Of a stretch of DNA of 64,000 nt, positions 17,950-26,893 are shown one piece after another (the stretch's first letter is position 1; the number at the start of each line of letters is the position of its first letter). The translations under genes and the position numbers were made by a program. Origin of the DNA: Sinomicrobium oceani (lineage in GTDB: Bacteria > Bacteroidota > Bacteroidia > Flavobacteriales > Flavobacteriaceae); assembly GCF_900119185.1 (NCBI RefSeq), contig NZ_FPJE01000003.1, positions 62,001 through 126,000 on the forward strand, read 5' to 3'. The notes beneath the pieces were generated by a model. That model was given only the letters and a program-made list of their open reading frames with translations, was not told the origin of the DNA and made no database searches.

Positions 17950-19527
17950 TCAGCTTCTTTTCAAGACAACTCCTGCCTTTTTATGATTAAATATTCCGTT
18001 ATCTACGGTTATGGTACCATTAACCAGGACGTATATCACCCCTTCCGGGTATTGGTGAGGATTGGCAAAGGTTCCTTTGTCTGAAATAGTTTCGGGATGG
18101 AAAACAACGATATCCGGTTTCATCCCTTCTTTGAGTGTACCCCTGTCCTTCAGTTGCATGGTCTGGGCGGGTAGTTGTGTCATTTTCCGGATGGCTTCCT
18201 GTAGTGAGAGTGTTTTTTCTTCTCTTACATAGTGGCCCAGAACACGGGGGAAGGTACCATACCATCTGGGGTGGGGATGCCCCATTCCCGGACGGACCAA
18301 TCTTCCGTCGGAAGCAATCATGGTTTGCGGATGCCGCATGATACGTTTCACGTCTTTTTCATCCATTGCATGAAAAACACAGGAAGCTCCCCCGTTTTTC
18401 TGAGCCTGGATCACCAGCTCCGCACCATTTTCCGGGGTGGGAGGGAGATCGCTTTCAACACACCAGTATTTTAATGTTTTTCCTTCCAGTTCGGGACGCC
18501 AGGCGACTTTGGCAAACTGTATCCGGTCCAGGTCATCGCCTCCGCGATCGTTTTGTATATTGAATACGATCTCTTTTTTGATACGGTCTCTCCATACGGG
18601 ATCTTCAATTCTTTTTTCAAAGGCCTGCTGTCCCCCTGCCCGTGCCCATCCCGGGATAAGCACGGATATACCTGTGTAGCTGGCCGTGTAGGGGTACTGG
18701 TCGATCTTGATATCCAGTCCGGCTGCCCTGGCAGAATCCACCATGGCAAGGGTACGTTCGCTTTTGCCCCACATGGGTTTACCTATGACCTTGTGATGGG
18801 TAAGAATAACCGGAATATCAGCCTGCTCCGAAATTTCAATGGCTTCCCGGACAGCCCCGAAGAGTCCGAGACCTTCCTCGCGCAGGTGAGAGGTGTAGAT
18901 ACCTCCGTAAGCAGAAGCTACTTCGGATAGCGCGATGACTTCATCGATTTCCGAGAACGTTCCGGGCAGGTATTTGAGTCCTGTGGATATTCCGAAGGCC
19001 CCGTCTTTCATCGCAGCGTCTACCTGGATCTTCATGGCTTCGAGTTCTTCGGGAGTGGGGCTCCTATTATCGAGTTGCATAATGTTTTTCCTGATGGTAT
19101 TGTGGCCTACGAGGTAACCCACATTCATTCCGATTCCGATGGTTTGAAGACTGTCCATGTAAGCAGCAAGAGGATAAGGAGAGTTGCCGTCCGGACCTCC
19201 GAGGGCGGTGGTTACTCCCTGTCTGACATGGCTTTCGCATTCCGATAGTTCCATAATAGGCTCAATATGAGCATGAAGGTCGATAAATCCCGGTGCAACG
19301 GCAAGCCCGCGGGCATCGATAACCCTGCCGGCCTTGGCATGCTTCAGATCGCCTATTTTTACGATGAGGTTCCCTTTTACAGCAATGTCCGCTGCCATCG
19401 GATCGGAACCCGTACCGTCATATACCATACCGTTGAGGATGAGGATATCATAGGCCTCGGAAGTACTGCATGATGTTATGCATATCAGGACTACTATTGC
19501 AGTAAGTTTTTGTAAACTGGTTTTCAT
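17950..19527 (-). CDS. N-acyl-D-amino-acid deacylase (D-aminoacylase) lipoprotein
   Basis: 525 residues from ATG 19527; the reading frame is open further upstream, but that part overlaps the transaminase gene and is not protein-like. Lipobox ICITSC (Cys20) places it in the envelope. It is an amidohydrolase superfamily member: H85-A-H87 in GFIDLHAH, SHLREEG (H214), LTHHK (H244/H245), DQYPYTAS and the late ASDG aspartate match the D-aminoacylase family, which removes acyl groups from N-acyl-D-amino acids. Where many family members have GNCG with a metal-binding Cys, this one reads GGPDG (Asp113), as in a known sub-branch. It starts 11 bases after the D-amino-acid transaminase, so deacylation and transamination are probably co-expressed. 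Activity on D-acyl peptides is possible. Confidence 0.88.
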   Translation of the reverse strand: MKTSLQKLTAIVVLICITSCSTSEAYDILILNGMVYDGTGSDPMAADIAVKGNLIVKIGDLKHAKAGRVIDARGLAVAPGFIDLHAHIEPIMELSECESHVRQGVTTALGGPDGNSPYPLAAYMDSLQTIGIGMNVGYLVGHNTIRKNIMQLDNRSPTPEELEAMKIQVDAAMKDGAFGISTGLKYLPGTFSEIDEVIALSEVASAYGGIYTSHLREEGLGLFGAVREAIEISEQADIPVILTHHKVIGKPMWGKSERTLAMVDSARAAGLDIKIDQYPYTASYTGISVLIPGWARAGGQQAFEKRIEDPVWRDRIKKEIVFNIQNDRGGDDLDRIQFAKVAWRPELEGKTLKYWCVESDLPPTPENGAELVIQAQKNGGASCVFHAMDEKDVKRIMRHPQTMIASDGRLVRPGMGHPHPRWYGTFPRVLGHYVREEKTLSLQEAIRKMTQLPAQTMQLKDRGTLKEGMKPDIVVFHPETISDKGTFANPHQYPEGVIYVLVNGTITVDNGIFNHKKAGVVLKRS

Positions 19528-19538
19528 CGTAGCTGTAT

Positions 19539-20420
19539 TTAAAGTTTTTGTTGTGTAGTGTCGGTCTTTTTGAGGTCGGCAAAGGCTTGCTGCAGGGTCC
19601 GGGTCACCGGGCCGCAGTTGTCGCCTTCGTAGTAGGTGTGTTCCCCGAGCCGGGCGATAGATGCGATCTGTACCGTAGTTCCGCTCAGGAAAGCTTCGTC
19701 CGCCTGTTCCAGTGCTATGGCTTCCCATGCCGTTTCCTTTACGGGGATCCGGTGTTGCCGGCAGAGGGCGATCACGATTTTTCGGGTGATACCATTGAGA
19801 ATATGAGTGTCGGCAGGGTGGGTGTAGACCATACCGTCCCTTACAAAAAATATATTGCAGTGTGATCCTTCCGTAATCCGTCCGTCCCTTACAAAAACAG
19901 CTTCATCCGCATTCCGGAGATGCGCGGCTTCATTGGCCATAGTGTTCCCCATGAGAGATGTGGTCTTGATATCGCAACGCTGCCATCGGTAATCGGGGAC
20001 TACCACAGCAGTTATATTGCTTGTATTTACCGGTGTAATAGTATATGGTACGGCATACATAAAAAGGGTGGGGGAAGGATTGTCCGGATAGGCGTGTTTT
20101 CGTGGTGCCACACCTCGGGTCACCTGAATGTAGATCAGTGCGGTTTCCGATTGAAGGTCGTTCCGGAGCAGCAGTTCGGGAATTTGTTTCTCTATTTTAG
20201 AGATGTTATATTGCAAACCAATTTTGTGTAGGTTTTCCTGTAACCGATCCAGGTGAGCAGACTGAAAAAACACACCGTGCTTTTCTCTGACCATAACTTC
20301 GTAAATGCCGTCTCCAAAAAGGAACCCCCTGTCAAAAACAGGGATGTATGCCGATTCGTATGGTATGATGTGGTCATTTAATAGTATATTTTTGGGGTAG
20401 TGTATTTTTTTTGTAGACAT
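19539..20420 (-). CDS. dat: D-amino-acid transaminase (PLP, fold type IV)
   Basis: 293 residues, the usual length. It converts D-amino acids and 2-oxoglutarate to 2-oxo acids and D-glutamate (EC 2.6.1.21). Close matches to the Bacillus-type enzyme are visible: FDRGFLFGDGIYEV, the IQVTRGVAPRKHAYPD segment with the carboxylate-binding RxH, RWQRCDIKTTSL with the PLP lysine K152, EGSHCNIFFV, LNGITRKIVI and SGTTVQI. The VTRG-x-PR-x-H and RCDIK motifs favour D-specificity over branched-chain (IlvE) or aminodeoxychorismate lyase activity. No signal peptide, so it is cytoplasmic. It is the first gene of a two-gene operon with D-aminoacylase and is divergent from a MocR regulator 138 bases away. Confidence 0.88.
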   Translation of the reverse strand: MSTKKIHYPKNILLNDHIIPYESAYIPVFDRGFLFGDGIYEVMVREKHGVFFQSAHLDRLQENLHKIGLQYNISKIEKQIPELLLRNDLQSETALIYIQVTRGVAPRKHAYPDNPSPTLFMYAVPYTITPVNTSNITAVVVPDYRWQRCDIKTTSLMGNTMANEAAHLRNADEAVFVRDGRITEGSHCNIFFVRDGMVYTHPADTHILNGITRKIVIALCRQHRIPVKETAWEAIALEQADEAFLSGTTVQIASIARLGEHTYYEGDNCGPVTRTLQQAFADLKKTDTTQQKL

Positions 20421-20558
20421 ATCCTGTTGGTGTTGCTTTTTGTGAGAAAAGGTTTCGTATTCGAAAAAATTCTCGATATGGATCCAAATTCCCGATGAAA
20501 GTAAATGTTATTTTTCTACTTTTAGCATACCAATTTTCCATTTCTCAACAGATCAATT
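20421..20558. promoter_or_regulatory. Divergent dat/mocR control region
   Basis: 138 bases between two divergent start codons. It contains a near-perfect dyad ATATGGATCCAAAT (20476-20489, one mismatched pair) and repeated ATTCGA/ATTCTCGA words just to its left. MocR proteins commonly bind paired repeats between their own gene and a divergent target, so this is the expected operator location. A plus-strand TACTTTTA close to the -7 consensus precedes the mocR start. Confidence 0.5.
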
Positions 20559-22058
20559 ATGAGTAATAAGCTCAACGGTATTCTCATGGCTCATGGTTTT
20601 GGTTCGGGTCAGGCTGGCGAAAGTCTGTACCTGGAGCTGTATAACGCCATCAAAAAAGCTATCATTAAAAAAAAGCTGGAATACAATACCCGGTTGCCAC
20701 CCACCCGGTTGCTGTCCCAAGACCTCGGGGTGTCCAGAAGCACGGTGGTCAAGGCTTATGACATTCTGTGCCTGGAAAATTATATAACATCGGTCCAGGG
20801 ATCGGGATATTTTGTCAATGACTTCCAGCAGAAAAAGATCAAATACAGCCTGAAGACTTACGATAAGCCTACGGAATACCCGTCGGTTTCGGAAAAGGCC
20901 CGTCGTTTCCGGAAGCATCTGAACCTGATGAATCGTATGCATCAGCCTGGCCTTGCATTTCGTCCGGGATTACCTCCGCTCGATATCTTCCCGGTGGGGC
21001 AGTGGCAGCAGCTTACCAATAATTACTGGAAAGGGGTGAAATATTCGGACCTCTCCTATAAGTCGAGTCTCGGACTGGATTCGTTACGAAAGAGTATTGT
21101 CAATTACCTCAAGATATACCGCAATATACAGTGCCATTACGAACAGGTGGTTATTGTTACGGGCTCGTTACATTCCCTATCCATACTCGGGGAACTCCTC
21201 ATTGATCCCGGGGATGAAGTTATCGTAGAAAACCCTACCTATGCCAATGCCATAGCAATTTTCAGGAGCCTGAAATCGCGAATGACCGCTCTGGAAATCG
21301 ACGAGCAGGGACTGGATATTTCGGATGCCCGGAAAAAGGTCAAAAATCCGAAACTGATCTATACGACCCCGTCCAACCAATACCCTTCGGGAGTGCAGAT
21401 GAGCCTGCAGCGCCGGCTCGAACTCCTGGAGTATGCCAATGCCCGGAACTGCCTGATTATCGAAGACGACTACGATCATGAATTCAGTAACTGGGACAAC
21501 CCCATTACGTCTATCTTCGGCCTGGATAAAAACGAAAGGGTAATTTACCAGGGAACTTTCAACAAGCTCCTGCATCCTTCTATACGTCTCGGGTATATTA
21601 TTGTGCCTTCTTATCTCATCGAAGATATCAAGGCGTTATACGAACAGTCTCTTCGTTTTGTTTCACCGGAGGTACAGAAAGTGATGTCCGATTTCATAGA
21701 ACGCAATTACTTCAGCAGGCATCTTCGGAGTGTTTTGCAGATCTCCAGGGAACGGAGGGAGTTTTTTACGACCGCTTTTGATAAGCTCTTCGGTGGTGTT
21801 CTTAAAATTCTTCCGGTCAGTGGTGGCTTGCACCTGATTGTACAATTACCGGAAACGATCGATGATGTATTATTTTCCGATTACCTCGCAGATAACGGGA
21901 TCATTACTTTTCCGTATAGCAAGTATTTTTCCAGGGAACCTAAAAAAAACGGACTGATCATGGGGTTTTCCTCGGTGAGTACTCCGGTTATCAAACAAAA
22001 GCTGGAATTGATGTACCAGTTATATACTGCATATCCTGCCGTTGTAAAAGCGGAATGA
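20559..22058 (+). CDS. MocR/PdxR-type GntR regulator with aminotransferase domain
   Basis: 499 residues. An N-terminal GntR winged helix-turn-helix (about 22-88; LPPTRLLSQDLGVSRSTVVKAYD, VQGSGYFV) is fused to a fold-type-I aminotransferase-like domain (about 130-495). PLP-binding positions are kept: TPSNQYPSG, IEDDYDHEF and the lysine K336 in GTFNKLLHPSIRLGY. Such regulators sense PLP, amino acids or their adducts; characterised relatives control PLP synthesis (PdxR), GABA use (GabR) or D-Ala-D-Ala ligase (DdlR). The divergent neighbour is a D-amino-acid transaminase/D-aminoacylase operon and no PLP-synthesis gene is present, so a D-amino acid or D-dipeptide effector is the natural hypothesis. 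Confidence 0.92.
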   Translation: MSNKLNGILMAHGFGSGQAGESLYLELYNAIKKAIIKKKLEYNTRLPPTRLLSQDLGVSRSTVVKAYDILCLENYITSVQGSGYFVNDFQQKKIKYSLKTYDKPTEYPSVSEKARRFRKHLNLMNRMHQPGLAFRPGLPPLDIFPVGQWQQLTNNYWKGVKYSDLSYKSSLGLDSLRKSIVNYLKIYRNIQCHYEQVVIVTGSLHSLSILGELLIDPGDEVIVENPTYANAIAIFRSLKSRMTALEIDEQGLDISDARKKVKNPKLIYTTPSNQYPSGVQMSLQRRLELLEYANARNCLIIEDDYDHEFSNWDNPITSIFGLDKNERVIYQGTFNKLLHPSIRLGYIIVPSYLIEDIKALYEQSLRFVSPEVQKVMSDFIERNYFSRHLRSVLQISRERREFFTTAFDKLFGGVLKILPVSGGLHLIVQLPETIDDVLFSDYLADNGIITFPYSKYFSREPKKNGLIMGFSSVSTPVIKQKLELMYQLYTAYPAVVKAE

Positions 22059-22094
22059 CTGCTATGTAGTACCGGGTGTTCCGGCAGATATACG

Positions 22095-22102
22095 TATCTT
22101 TG
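22095..22102 (+). promoter_or_regulatory. Candidate -7 box (TATCTTTG) for the MFS gene
   Basis: Exact match to the Bacteroidota TAnnTTTG -7 element, about 143 bases before the ATG at 22246 and inside the non-coding gap after mocR. No clear TTG -33 box at the ideal distance. Confidence 0.45.
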
Positions 22103-22245
22103 CAGTATTGATAACATCAACCGGATCTTATGGTACGACTTTATGCTCTTCCGGAATTTTTGCCGTAAAGGAGTACGCGGGGGAGGTGTAATCGTTACCC
22201 ATTCCGGAATTTTGACCAACCTTTTCTTTGCAAACAGAAAAATGC

Positions 22246-23490
22246 ATGTCTTCTCGTTTTCGGAGTACTACATTCAGGGCTTTCCGCAATCGTAATTATG
22301 CGCTGTTCTTTACCGGGCAGTCGATTTCCCGGATGGGAATGTGGATGCAACGGACCGCTGTGATCTGGGTGGTTTACAGTATAACACATTCTCCGTTTAT
22401 GTTGGGGCTGACCTTATTTGCAGAGCAGTTTCCTTCTTTTCTCTTTTCGGCACTGGGCGGGATCGTGTCGGACCGTTATGACCGTTACCAACTGATATTA
22501 CTTACCCAGTTGCTTTCCATGATACAGGCCGTAGTACTTACTGTCGTTACCTATACGGGGCATGATACGGTATGGGCATTGCTTGTATTGAGTGCCGTAC
22601 TGGGTACGATCAATGCTTTTGATGTACCTGCGCGGCAACCGTTGGTACACGAAATGGTCAACGAACCCGAAGATCTGCCGAATGCGCTTTCCCTGAATTC
22701 GTCATTGACCAACCTGGCCAAAATGCTGGGCCCCGCCCTGGCGGGTATCGTTCTTTCCGAATGGGGAGCAGGAACCTGTTTTCTGATCAACGCGGTGAGT
22801 TTTATCGCAATCATTATCTGCCTCCTGCTGATGAAGCTTCCCCCGAGACCGACACCTCCTCCCCGGCAGAAAGTAGGTAAAGAACTCAGAGACGGATTCC
22901 GTTACCTTTATGAAACCCCCGAAATAGGGCTACCCTTGCTGATGCTCACCCTGGTTAGTCTTTTCGTGTTGCCTTACCGCACGCTTCTCCCGGTATTTGC
23001 CAAGGTTATTTTTCAGGGTGATGCCACGACGTACGGATATATTATGGGGTTTATAGGTCTGGGAGCCATTTCCGGAGCTATTTTTCTCGCTTCCCTGAAA
23101 GAAGGAAGCCGGCTGAAGAGGATTCTGGCCATAAATACCATCATTCTGGGGAGCTCTCTGTTGTTGTTCTCCCAGGTGAAAAACCTGTATGCATTGCTGT
23201 TTTTCGGGGTGCTTATCGGCTTTGGAGCTATGGCACAAACGACGGTCTGCAACATCCTGGTGCAAACCAAATCCAAAACCGAAATGCGTGGTCGGGCAAT
23301 GAGTTACCAGGCGATGGCCGCTTTTGGCATGATGCCGCTGGGGGGACTGCTTATCGGTACCGTATCCGAACATATCGGTGCCCCGATGAGCCTGTTGCTA
23401 CAAGGAGTAGTCGCATTGGTGATCGCATTGGCCTTTTCACGCTTTTTATGGAAAGGCAGGGATGAGCCCGAACCCGGTTCCGGACGATAG
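22246..23490 (+). CDS. MFS transporter (EntS-like exporter family)
   Basis: 414 residues from ATG 22246 (MSSRFRSTTFRAFRNRNYALFF); a TTG six codons upstream is a weaker alternative. About 12 membrane segments. Signatures: FRNRNYALFFTGQSISRMGMWMQ at the first helix and the GGIVSDRYDRYQL loop between helices 2 and 3. The NALSLNSSLTNLAKMLGPALAG segment is typical of the MFS_3/EntS-like exporters that export siderophores or drugs. No siderophore biosynthesis genes are nearby and the substrate is unknown. It follows mocR on the same strand after 187 bases with its own promoter candidate, so a link to D-amino-acid metabolism is possible but unsupported. Confidence 0.88.
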   Translation: MSSRFRSTTFRAFRNRNYALFFTGQSISRMGMWMQRTAVIWVVYSITHSPFMLGLTLFAEQFPSFLFSALGGIVSDRYDRYQLILLTQLLSMIQAVVLTVVTYTGHDTVWALLVLSAVLGTINAFDVPARQPLVHEMVNEPEDLPNALSLNSSLTNLAKMLGPALAGIVLSEWGAGTCFLINAVSFIAIIICLLLMKLPPRPTPPPRQKVGKELRDGFRYLYETPEIGLPLLMLTLVSLFVLPYRTLLPVFAKVIFQGDATTYGYIMGFIGLGAISGAIFLASLKEGSRLKRILAINTIILGSSLLLFSQVKNLYALLFFGVLIGFGAMAQTTVCNILVQTKSKTEMRGRAMSYQAMAAFGMMPLGGLLIGTVSEHIGAPMSLLLQGVVALVIALAFSRFLWKGRDEPEPGSGR

Positions 23491-23519
23491 CTTTTCTGCC
23501 GATCTTTACCCGTAATAGT

Positions 23520-23527
23520 TATCTTTG
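23520..23527 (+). promoter_or_regulatory. Candidate -7 box (TATCTTTG) for the NIPSNAP gene
   Basis: Exact TAnnTTTG match, 51 bases before the ATG at 23579 and just after the MFS stop, giving a plausible leader of about 45 bases. Confidence 0.5.
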
Positions 23528-23578
23528 TAACCGTATCCCCGGCTTTCCGGAGGAAAATTCAATTATAAAAACCGATAG

Positions 23579-24355
23579 ATGAAACCATCCTTACTTACCG
23601 TATTATTTTTTAGCCTTTGCTCAGGCCTGTTTTTCAGAGCGTATGCCCGCGATTTCTACCAGCTAACGGTCTATGAGTACACGTCGGATGAGCAGGAAAA
23701 GCAATTGGACAGCTACCTGGAGAATGCTTATCTGCCTGCATTGCACCGGGCAGGAATAGCCGATGTTGGCGTATTTAAGCCCTTTCCGAAACAGGAGGAA
23801 AAAATATTGCGGAGCATATATGTGTTTATTCCTTTTAAAAACCGTAAATCTTTTTTTAATCTGGAACACCGTCTGTCGAAAGACAAGGAGTACCAGGAAA
23901 CAGGTGCAGCCTATATCAATGCCGCATACGACAGTCCGCCTTTCGACCGTAAAGAGGTGATCCTGATGGATGCTTTTACAGGGCACGGACACTACCGGTT
24001 GCCCGCACTGAAATCTTCTATGCAGGACCGTGTCTATGAGCTGAGAAGCTATGAAAGCGCTACGGAAAAACTATACCGGAACAAAGTGAGAATGTTTAAT
24101 AAGGGGGATGAAATAGGTCTGTTCCGCAAACTGGGTTTTAATGCCGTTTTTTATGCGGAGGTAGTTTCCGGGAGCCAAATGCCCAATCTTATGTATCTCA
24201 CCACTTTCGAAAATATGCAATCGCGGGAGGAACACTGGAAAACTTTTGGTGATGATCCGTACTGGAAGTCGCTCTCCGGTAAGGCCGAGTACCGGAACAA
24301 TGTTTCCCGGGCCGAGATCATGCTGCTTTATCCCGTGGCGTATTCGGATATTTGA
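23579..24355 (+). CDS. Secreted NIPSNAP-family protein
   Basis: 258 residues with a Sec signal peptide (cleaved near AYARDF, about residue 24). Two NIPSNAP/ferredoxin-like alpha-beta repeats are visible. The first starts FYQLTVYEYTSDEQEKQLDSYL; the second starts RVYELRSYESATEKLYRNKVRMF and ends at a typical WKSLSGKAEYRNNVSRAEIMLL. In Bacteroidota these proteins are common beside glycan or sugar-degradation genes but have no defined biochemical role. The GH92 mannosidase starts 94 bases downstream without an obvious promoter or terminator between, so the two are probably co-transcribed. Confidence 0.85.
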   Translation: MKPSLLTVLFFSLCSGLFFRAYARDFYQLTVYEYTSDEQEKQLDSYLENAYLPALHRAGIADVGVFKPFPKQEEKILRSIYVFIPFKNRKSFFNLEHRLSKDKEYQETGAAYINAAYDSPPFDRKEVILMDAFTGHGHYRLPALKSSMQDRVYELRSYESATEKLYRNKVRMFNKGDEIGLFRKLGFNAVFYAEVVSGSQMPNLMYLTTFENMQSREEHWKTFGDDPYWKSLSGKAEYRNNVSRAEIMLLYPVAYSDI

Positions 24356-24449
24356 TGTAAACGCAAAGCTGATATAACCGGCCTGGTAATACTCCCCGGA
24401 AAGCGCTATTCGGATAAAAGACGAACTTTAAAAATCAAATCAATATTCA

Positions 24450-26738
24450 ATGAGAATTATCCCCGGAATTACTTTTGCGGTATGTAGTATACTGATGCTG
24501 GGAGGGTGTAATATGCCCGACCGGCCGGAAACTGAAATATTACCTTCCGATACACCTGTAGATCACGTCAACCCTTATATGGGAAATATCAGCCACCTGT
24601 TGGTCCCTACCTTTCCTACAATCCATTTGCCCAACAGCATGCTGCGGGTATATCCGGAAAGAAATGACTATACGGGCGATTTGCTTCATGGTCTTCCGCT
24701 TGTGGTGACCAGCCACCGCGGGAGTTCGGCATTTAACCTGAGCCCTGTAAACCGTTTGGACAGCGGGAAAATAAGAACCGTAACAGACTACAGCTACGAC
24801 AGGGAGAAGATCAATCCGTACTCCTATAGTGTTTACCTGGACGATGAAGCCATAGAAGTGCATTATGGCCTTTCACACCAGGCCGGGATGTACGAGCTGG
24901 ATTTTGAAAAAGAAGGAACGGAACGCCACCTTGTGCTGGCTTCCCGAAACGGACTGATGGAGTGGGACGGAACGGCTTTTTCCGGCTATCAGCAGTTGGC
25001 CAATACTACCAGGGTATATATCTACGCTGTTCCGGGGGAACAACCCTCGGGAGTACAAATAATCACCTCAGGGACTGCGGAAGAAGGAAACAAGGCAGAA
25101 GGAGAACATGCGGCACTGGCAGCTACCTTTCCGGCAAAGCAAGAAAAACTTGTCTTACGGTACGGGATCTCGTTTATAGACGCTGCACAGGCCCAAGCCA
25201 ATATGGAGCGCGAAGTAGCCGGGAAAGCCCTTGGCGAGCTCTGGCAATCGGGTAAGGAAGCCTGGAACAAAGCATTGGGTAAGATCGAAGTACAGGGAGA
25301 TTCCGATGAGGACAAAACAGTGTTTTATACCTCGCTTTACCGTACCTATGAACGTCCCGTCTGTATTTCCGAAGACGGCCGTTATTTCAGTGCTTTTGAC
25401 GGGAAGGTCCACGAAGACGGGGGGCGTCCTTTTTATACGGACGACTGGATCTGGGATTCCTACAGGGCGCATCATCCGTTACGCATTCTGGTAGACCCGA
25501 AAACAGAAGAAGATATTCTGCATTCCTTCCTGCTTATGGCAGAACAAATGGATGATTTCTGGATGCCTACCTTCCCGGAAATAACAGGTGACAGCCGAAG
25601 GATGAATTCCAATCATGCCGTGGCTTCTTTTATCGATGCTTACAGGAAAGGCCTTCGTCGCTTCAACCTGGAGGAGGCATACCGGGCGGCCAAAGGTGCC
25701 ATTACCGAAAAAACACTTGCTCCGTGGTCCGGTAAACCCGCAGGATGGCTCGACGCATTCTATAAAGAACACGGATATATCCCCGCACTTTACCCGGATG
25801 AGAAAGAAACCGTTCCGGAAGTCAACACTTTCGAGAAGCGACAGCCTGTAGCAGTGTCCCTGGGGACAGCATACGATCAGTGGTGTCTGGCGGAAATAGC
25901 GAAGGAACTCGACCTGAAAGAGGATTACCGCCATTTTCTGGGACAATCCTATAATTACAGGAAACTCTTTAACCCGGAGACCTCGTTTTTTCACCCCAAA
26001 GATAAAAACGGGAAGTTTATCGAACCTTTCGATTATGTTTTTTCCGGCGGACTCGGGGCACGGAATTATTATGGCGAAAACAATGCATGGACCTATCGCT
26101 GGGATGTACAACACAATATTGCCGATCTTATCGCATTGATGGGCGGAAGAGAGCAGTTTGTACAGAATCTCGACTCCATGTTCGCACAACCGCTGGGTAC
26201 GGGAAAGTTCCGGTTTTATGCACAACTTCCCGATCAGACCGGGAATGTAGGGCAGTTTACCATGGCTAATGAGCCCTCCCTGCATATTCCTTACCTCTAC
26301 AATTATGCGGGTCAACCGTGGAAAACGCAGAAGCGTATCCGTAAACTGGTCAAAACCTGGTTCAGGAATGACCTCATGGGAGTTCCGGGAGACGAAGACG
26401 GTGGCGGGATGTCGTCTTTTGTTGTTTTTTCGCAGCTTGGGTTTTATCCTGTTACTCCGGGCATGCCGGTATATGCTATAGGCAGCCCCTTCTTTAAAAG
26501 TGCCGTGATCCACCTGGACAACGGAAAGAAGTTTGAAGTCATTACCGAAAATTATGCGGAAGAAAACAACTATATACAATCTGCCGAACTCCATGGAAAA
26601 CCGTTGGATAAACCGTGGTTTTCTCACGAAGATATCCGCAATGGAGGAATACTGAAACTGGTGATGGGCAACCGTCCCCGGAAAACATGGGGAAGCGATG
26701 AGGCCGCTACACCCCCTTCCGGGGAAAAGTTACCGTAA
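24450..26738 (+). CDS. GH92 alpha-mannosidase lipoprotein
   Basis: 762 residues, lipobox LMLGGC (Cys20). Family GH92 enzymes are calcium-dependent exo-alpha-mannosidases that trim N-glycan-type mannans. Hallmarks present: DHVNPYMGNISHLLVPTFP at the N-terminus, WIWDSYRAHHP, MANEPSLHIPYLYNYAGQPW (catalytic-acid region) and GDEDGGGMSSFVVFSQLGFYP (catalytic-base and calcium region). The GDEDGGG version marks a sub-branch different from the canonical GNDDCG enzymes, so linkage specificity may differ from the well-studied alpha-1,2 group. No SusC/SusD is attached. It ends at a bidirectional terminator facing the convergent gene at 26894. Confidence 0.93.
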   Translation: MRIIPGITFAVCSILMLGGCNMPDRPETEILPSDTPVDHVNPYMGNISHLLVPTFPTIHLPNSMLRVYPERNDYTGDLLHGLPLVVTSHRGSSAFNLSPVNRLDSGKIRTVTDYSYDREKINPYSYSVYLDDEAIEVHYGLSHQAGMYELDFEKEGTERHLVLASRNGLMEWDGTAFSGYQQLANTTRVYIYAVPGEQPSGVQIITSGTAEEGNKAEGEHAALAATFPAKQEKLVLRYGISFIDAAQAQANMEREVAGKALGELWQSGKEAWNKALGKIEVQGDSDEDKTVFYTSLYRTYERPVCISEDGRYFSAFDGKVHEDGGRPFYTDDWIWDSYRAHHPLRILVDPKTEEDILHSFLLMAEQMDDFWMPTFPEITGDSRRMNSNHAVASFIDAYRKGLRRFNLEEAYRAAKGAITEKTLAPWSGKPAGWLDAFYKEHGYIPALYPDEKETVPEVNTFEKRQPVAVSLGTAYDQWCLAEIAKELDLKEDYRHFLGQSYNYRKLFNPETSFFHPKDKNGKFIEPFDYVFSGGLGARNYYGENNAWTYRWDVQHNIADLIALMGGREQFVQNLDSMFAQPLGTGKFRFYAQLPDQTGNVGQFTMANEPSLHIPYLYNYAGQPWKTQKRIRKLVKTWFRNDLMGVPGDEDGGGMSSFVVFSQLGFYPVTPGMPVYAIGSPFFKSAVIHLDNGKKFEVITENYAEENNYIQSAELHGKPLDKPWFSHEDIRNGGILKLVMGNRPRKTWGSDEAATPPSGEKLP

Positions 26739-26838
26739 AAACTAAAAAACGGTCGATAACCGGTTTTGACACAGGTAAAATAGGAGTCCCGGAAAGGGCT
26801 GTACATGATTGCGATATGGCGGTAGTTATAACGTAAAA

Positions 26839-26875
26839 GGCTTATGGTATTCGAATAACCATAAGCCCTTTTTTT
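26839..26875. terminator. Bidirectional terminator between convergent operons
   Basis: GGCTTATGGT (26839-26848) pairs with ACCATAAGCC (26858-26867); the loop contains ATTCGAAT. T7 follows on the plus strand (26869-26875), and AAAA before the stem gives T4 on the minus strand. It ends the GH92 transcript and the minus-strand series that stops at 26894. Confidence 0.85.
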
Positions 26876-26893
26876 GTTGGTGGTGACTGAGAC

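Noticed and set aside
19528-19728. Longer N-terminus for the D-aminoacylase
   Set aside because: Those 67 codons overlap the transaminase gene; the ATG at 19527 gives an immediate lipoprotein signal peptide.
25479-26627. Minus-strand open frame of 382 codons
   Set aside because: Antisense to GH92, with no recognisable features.
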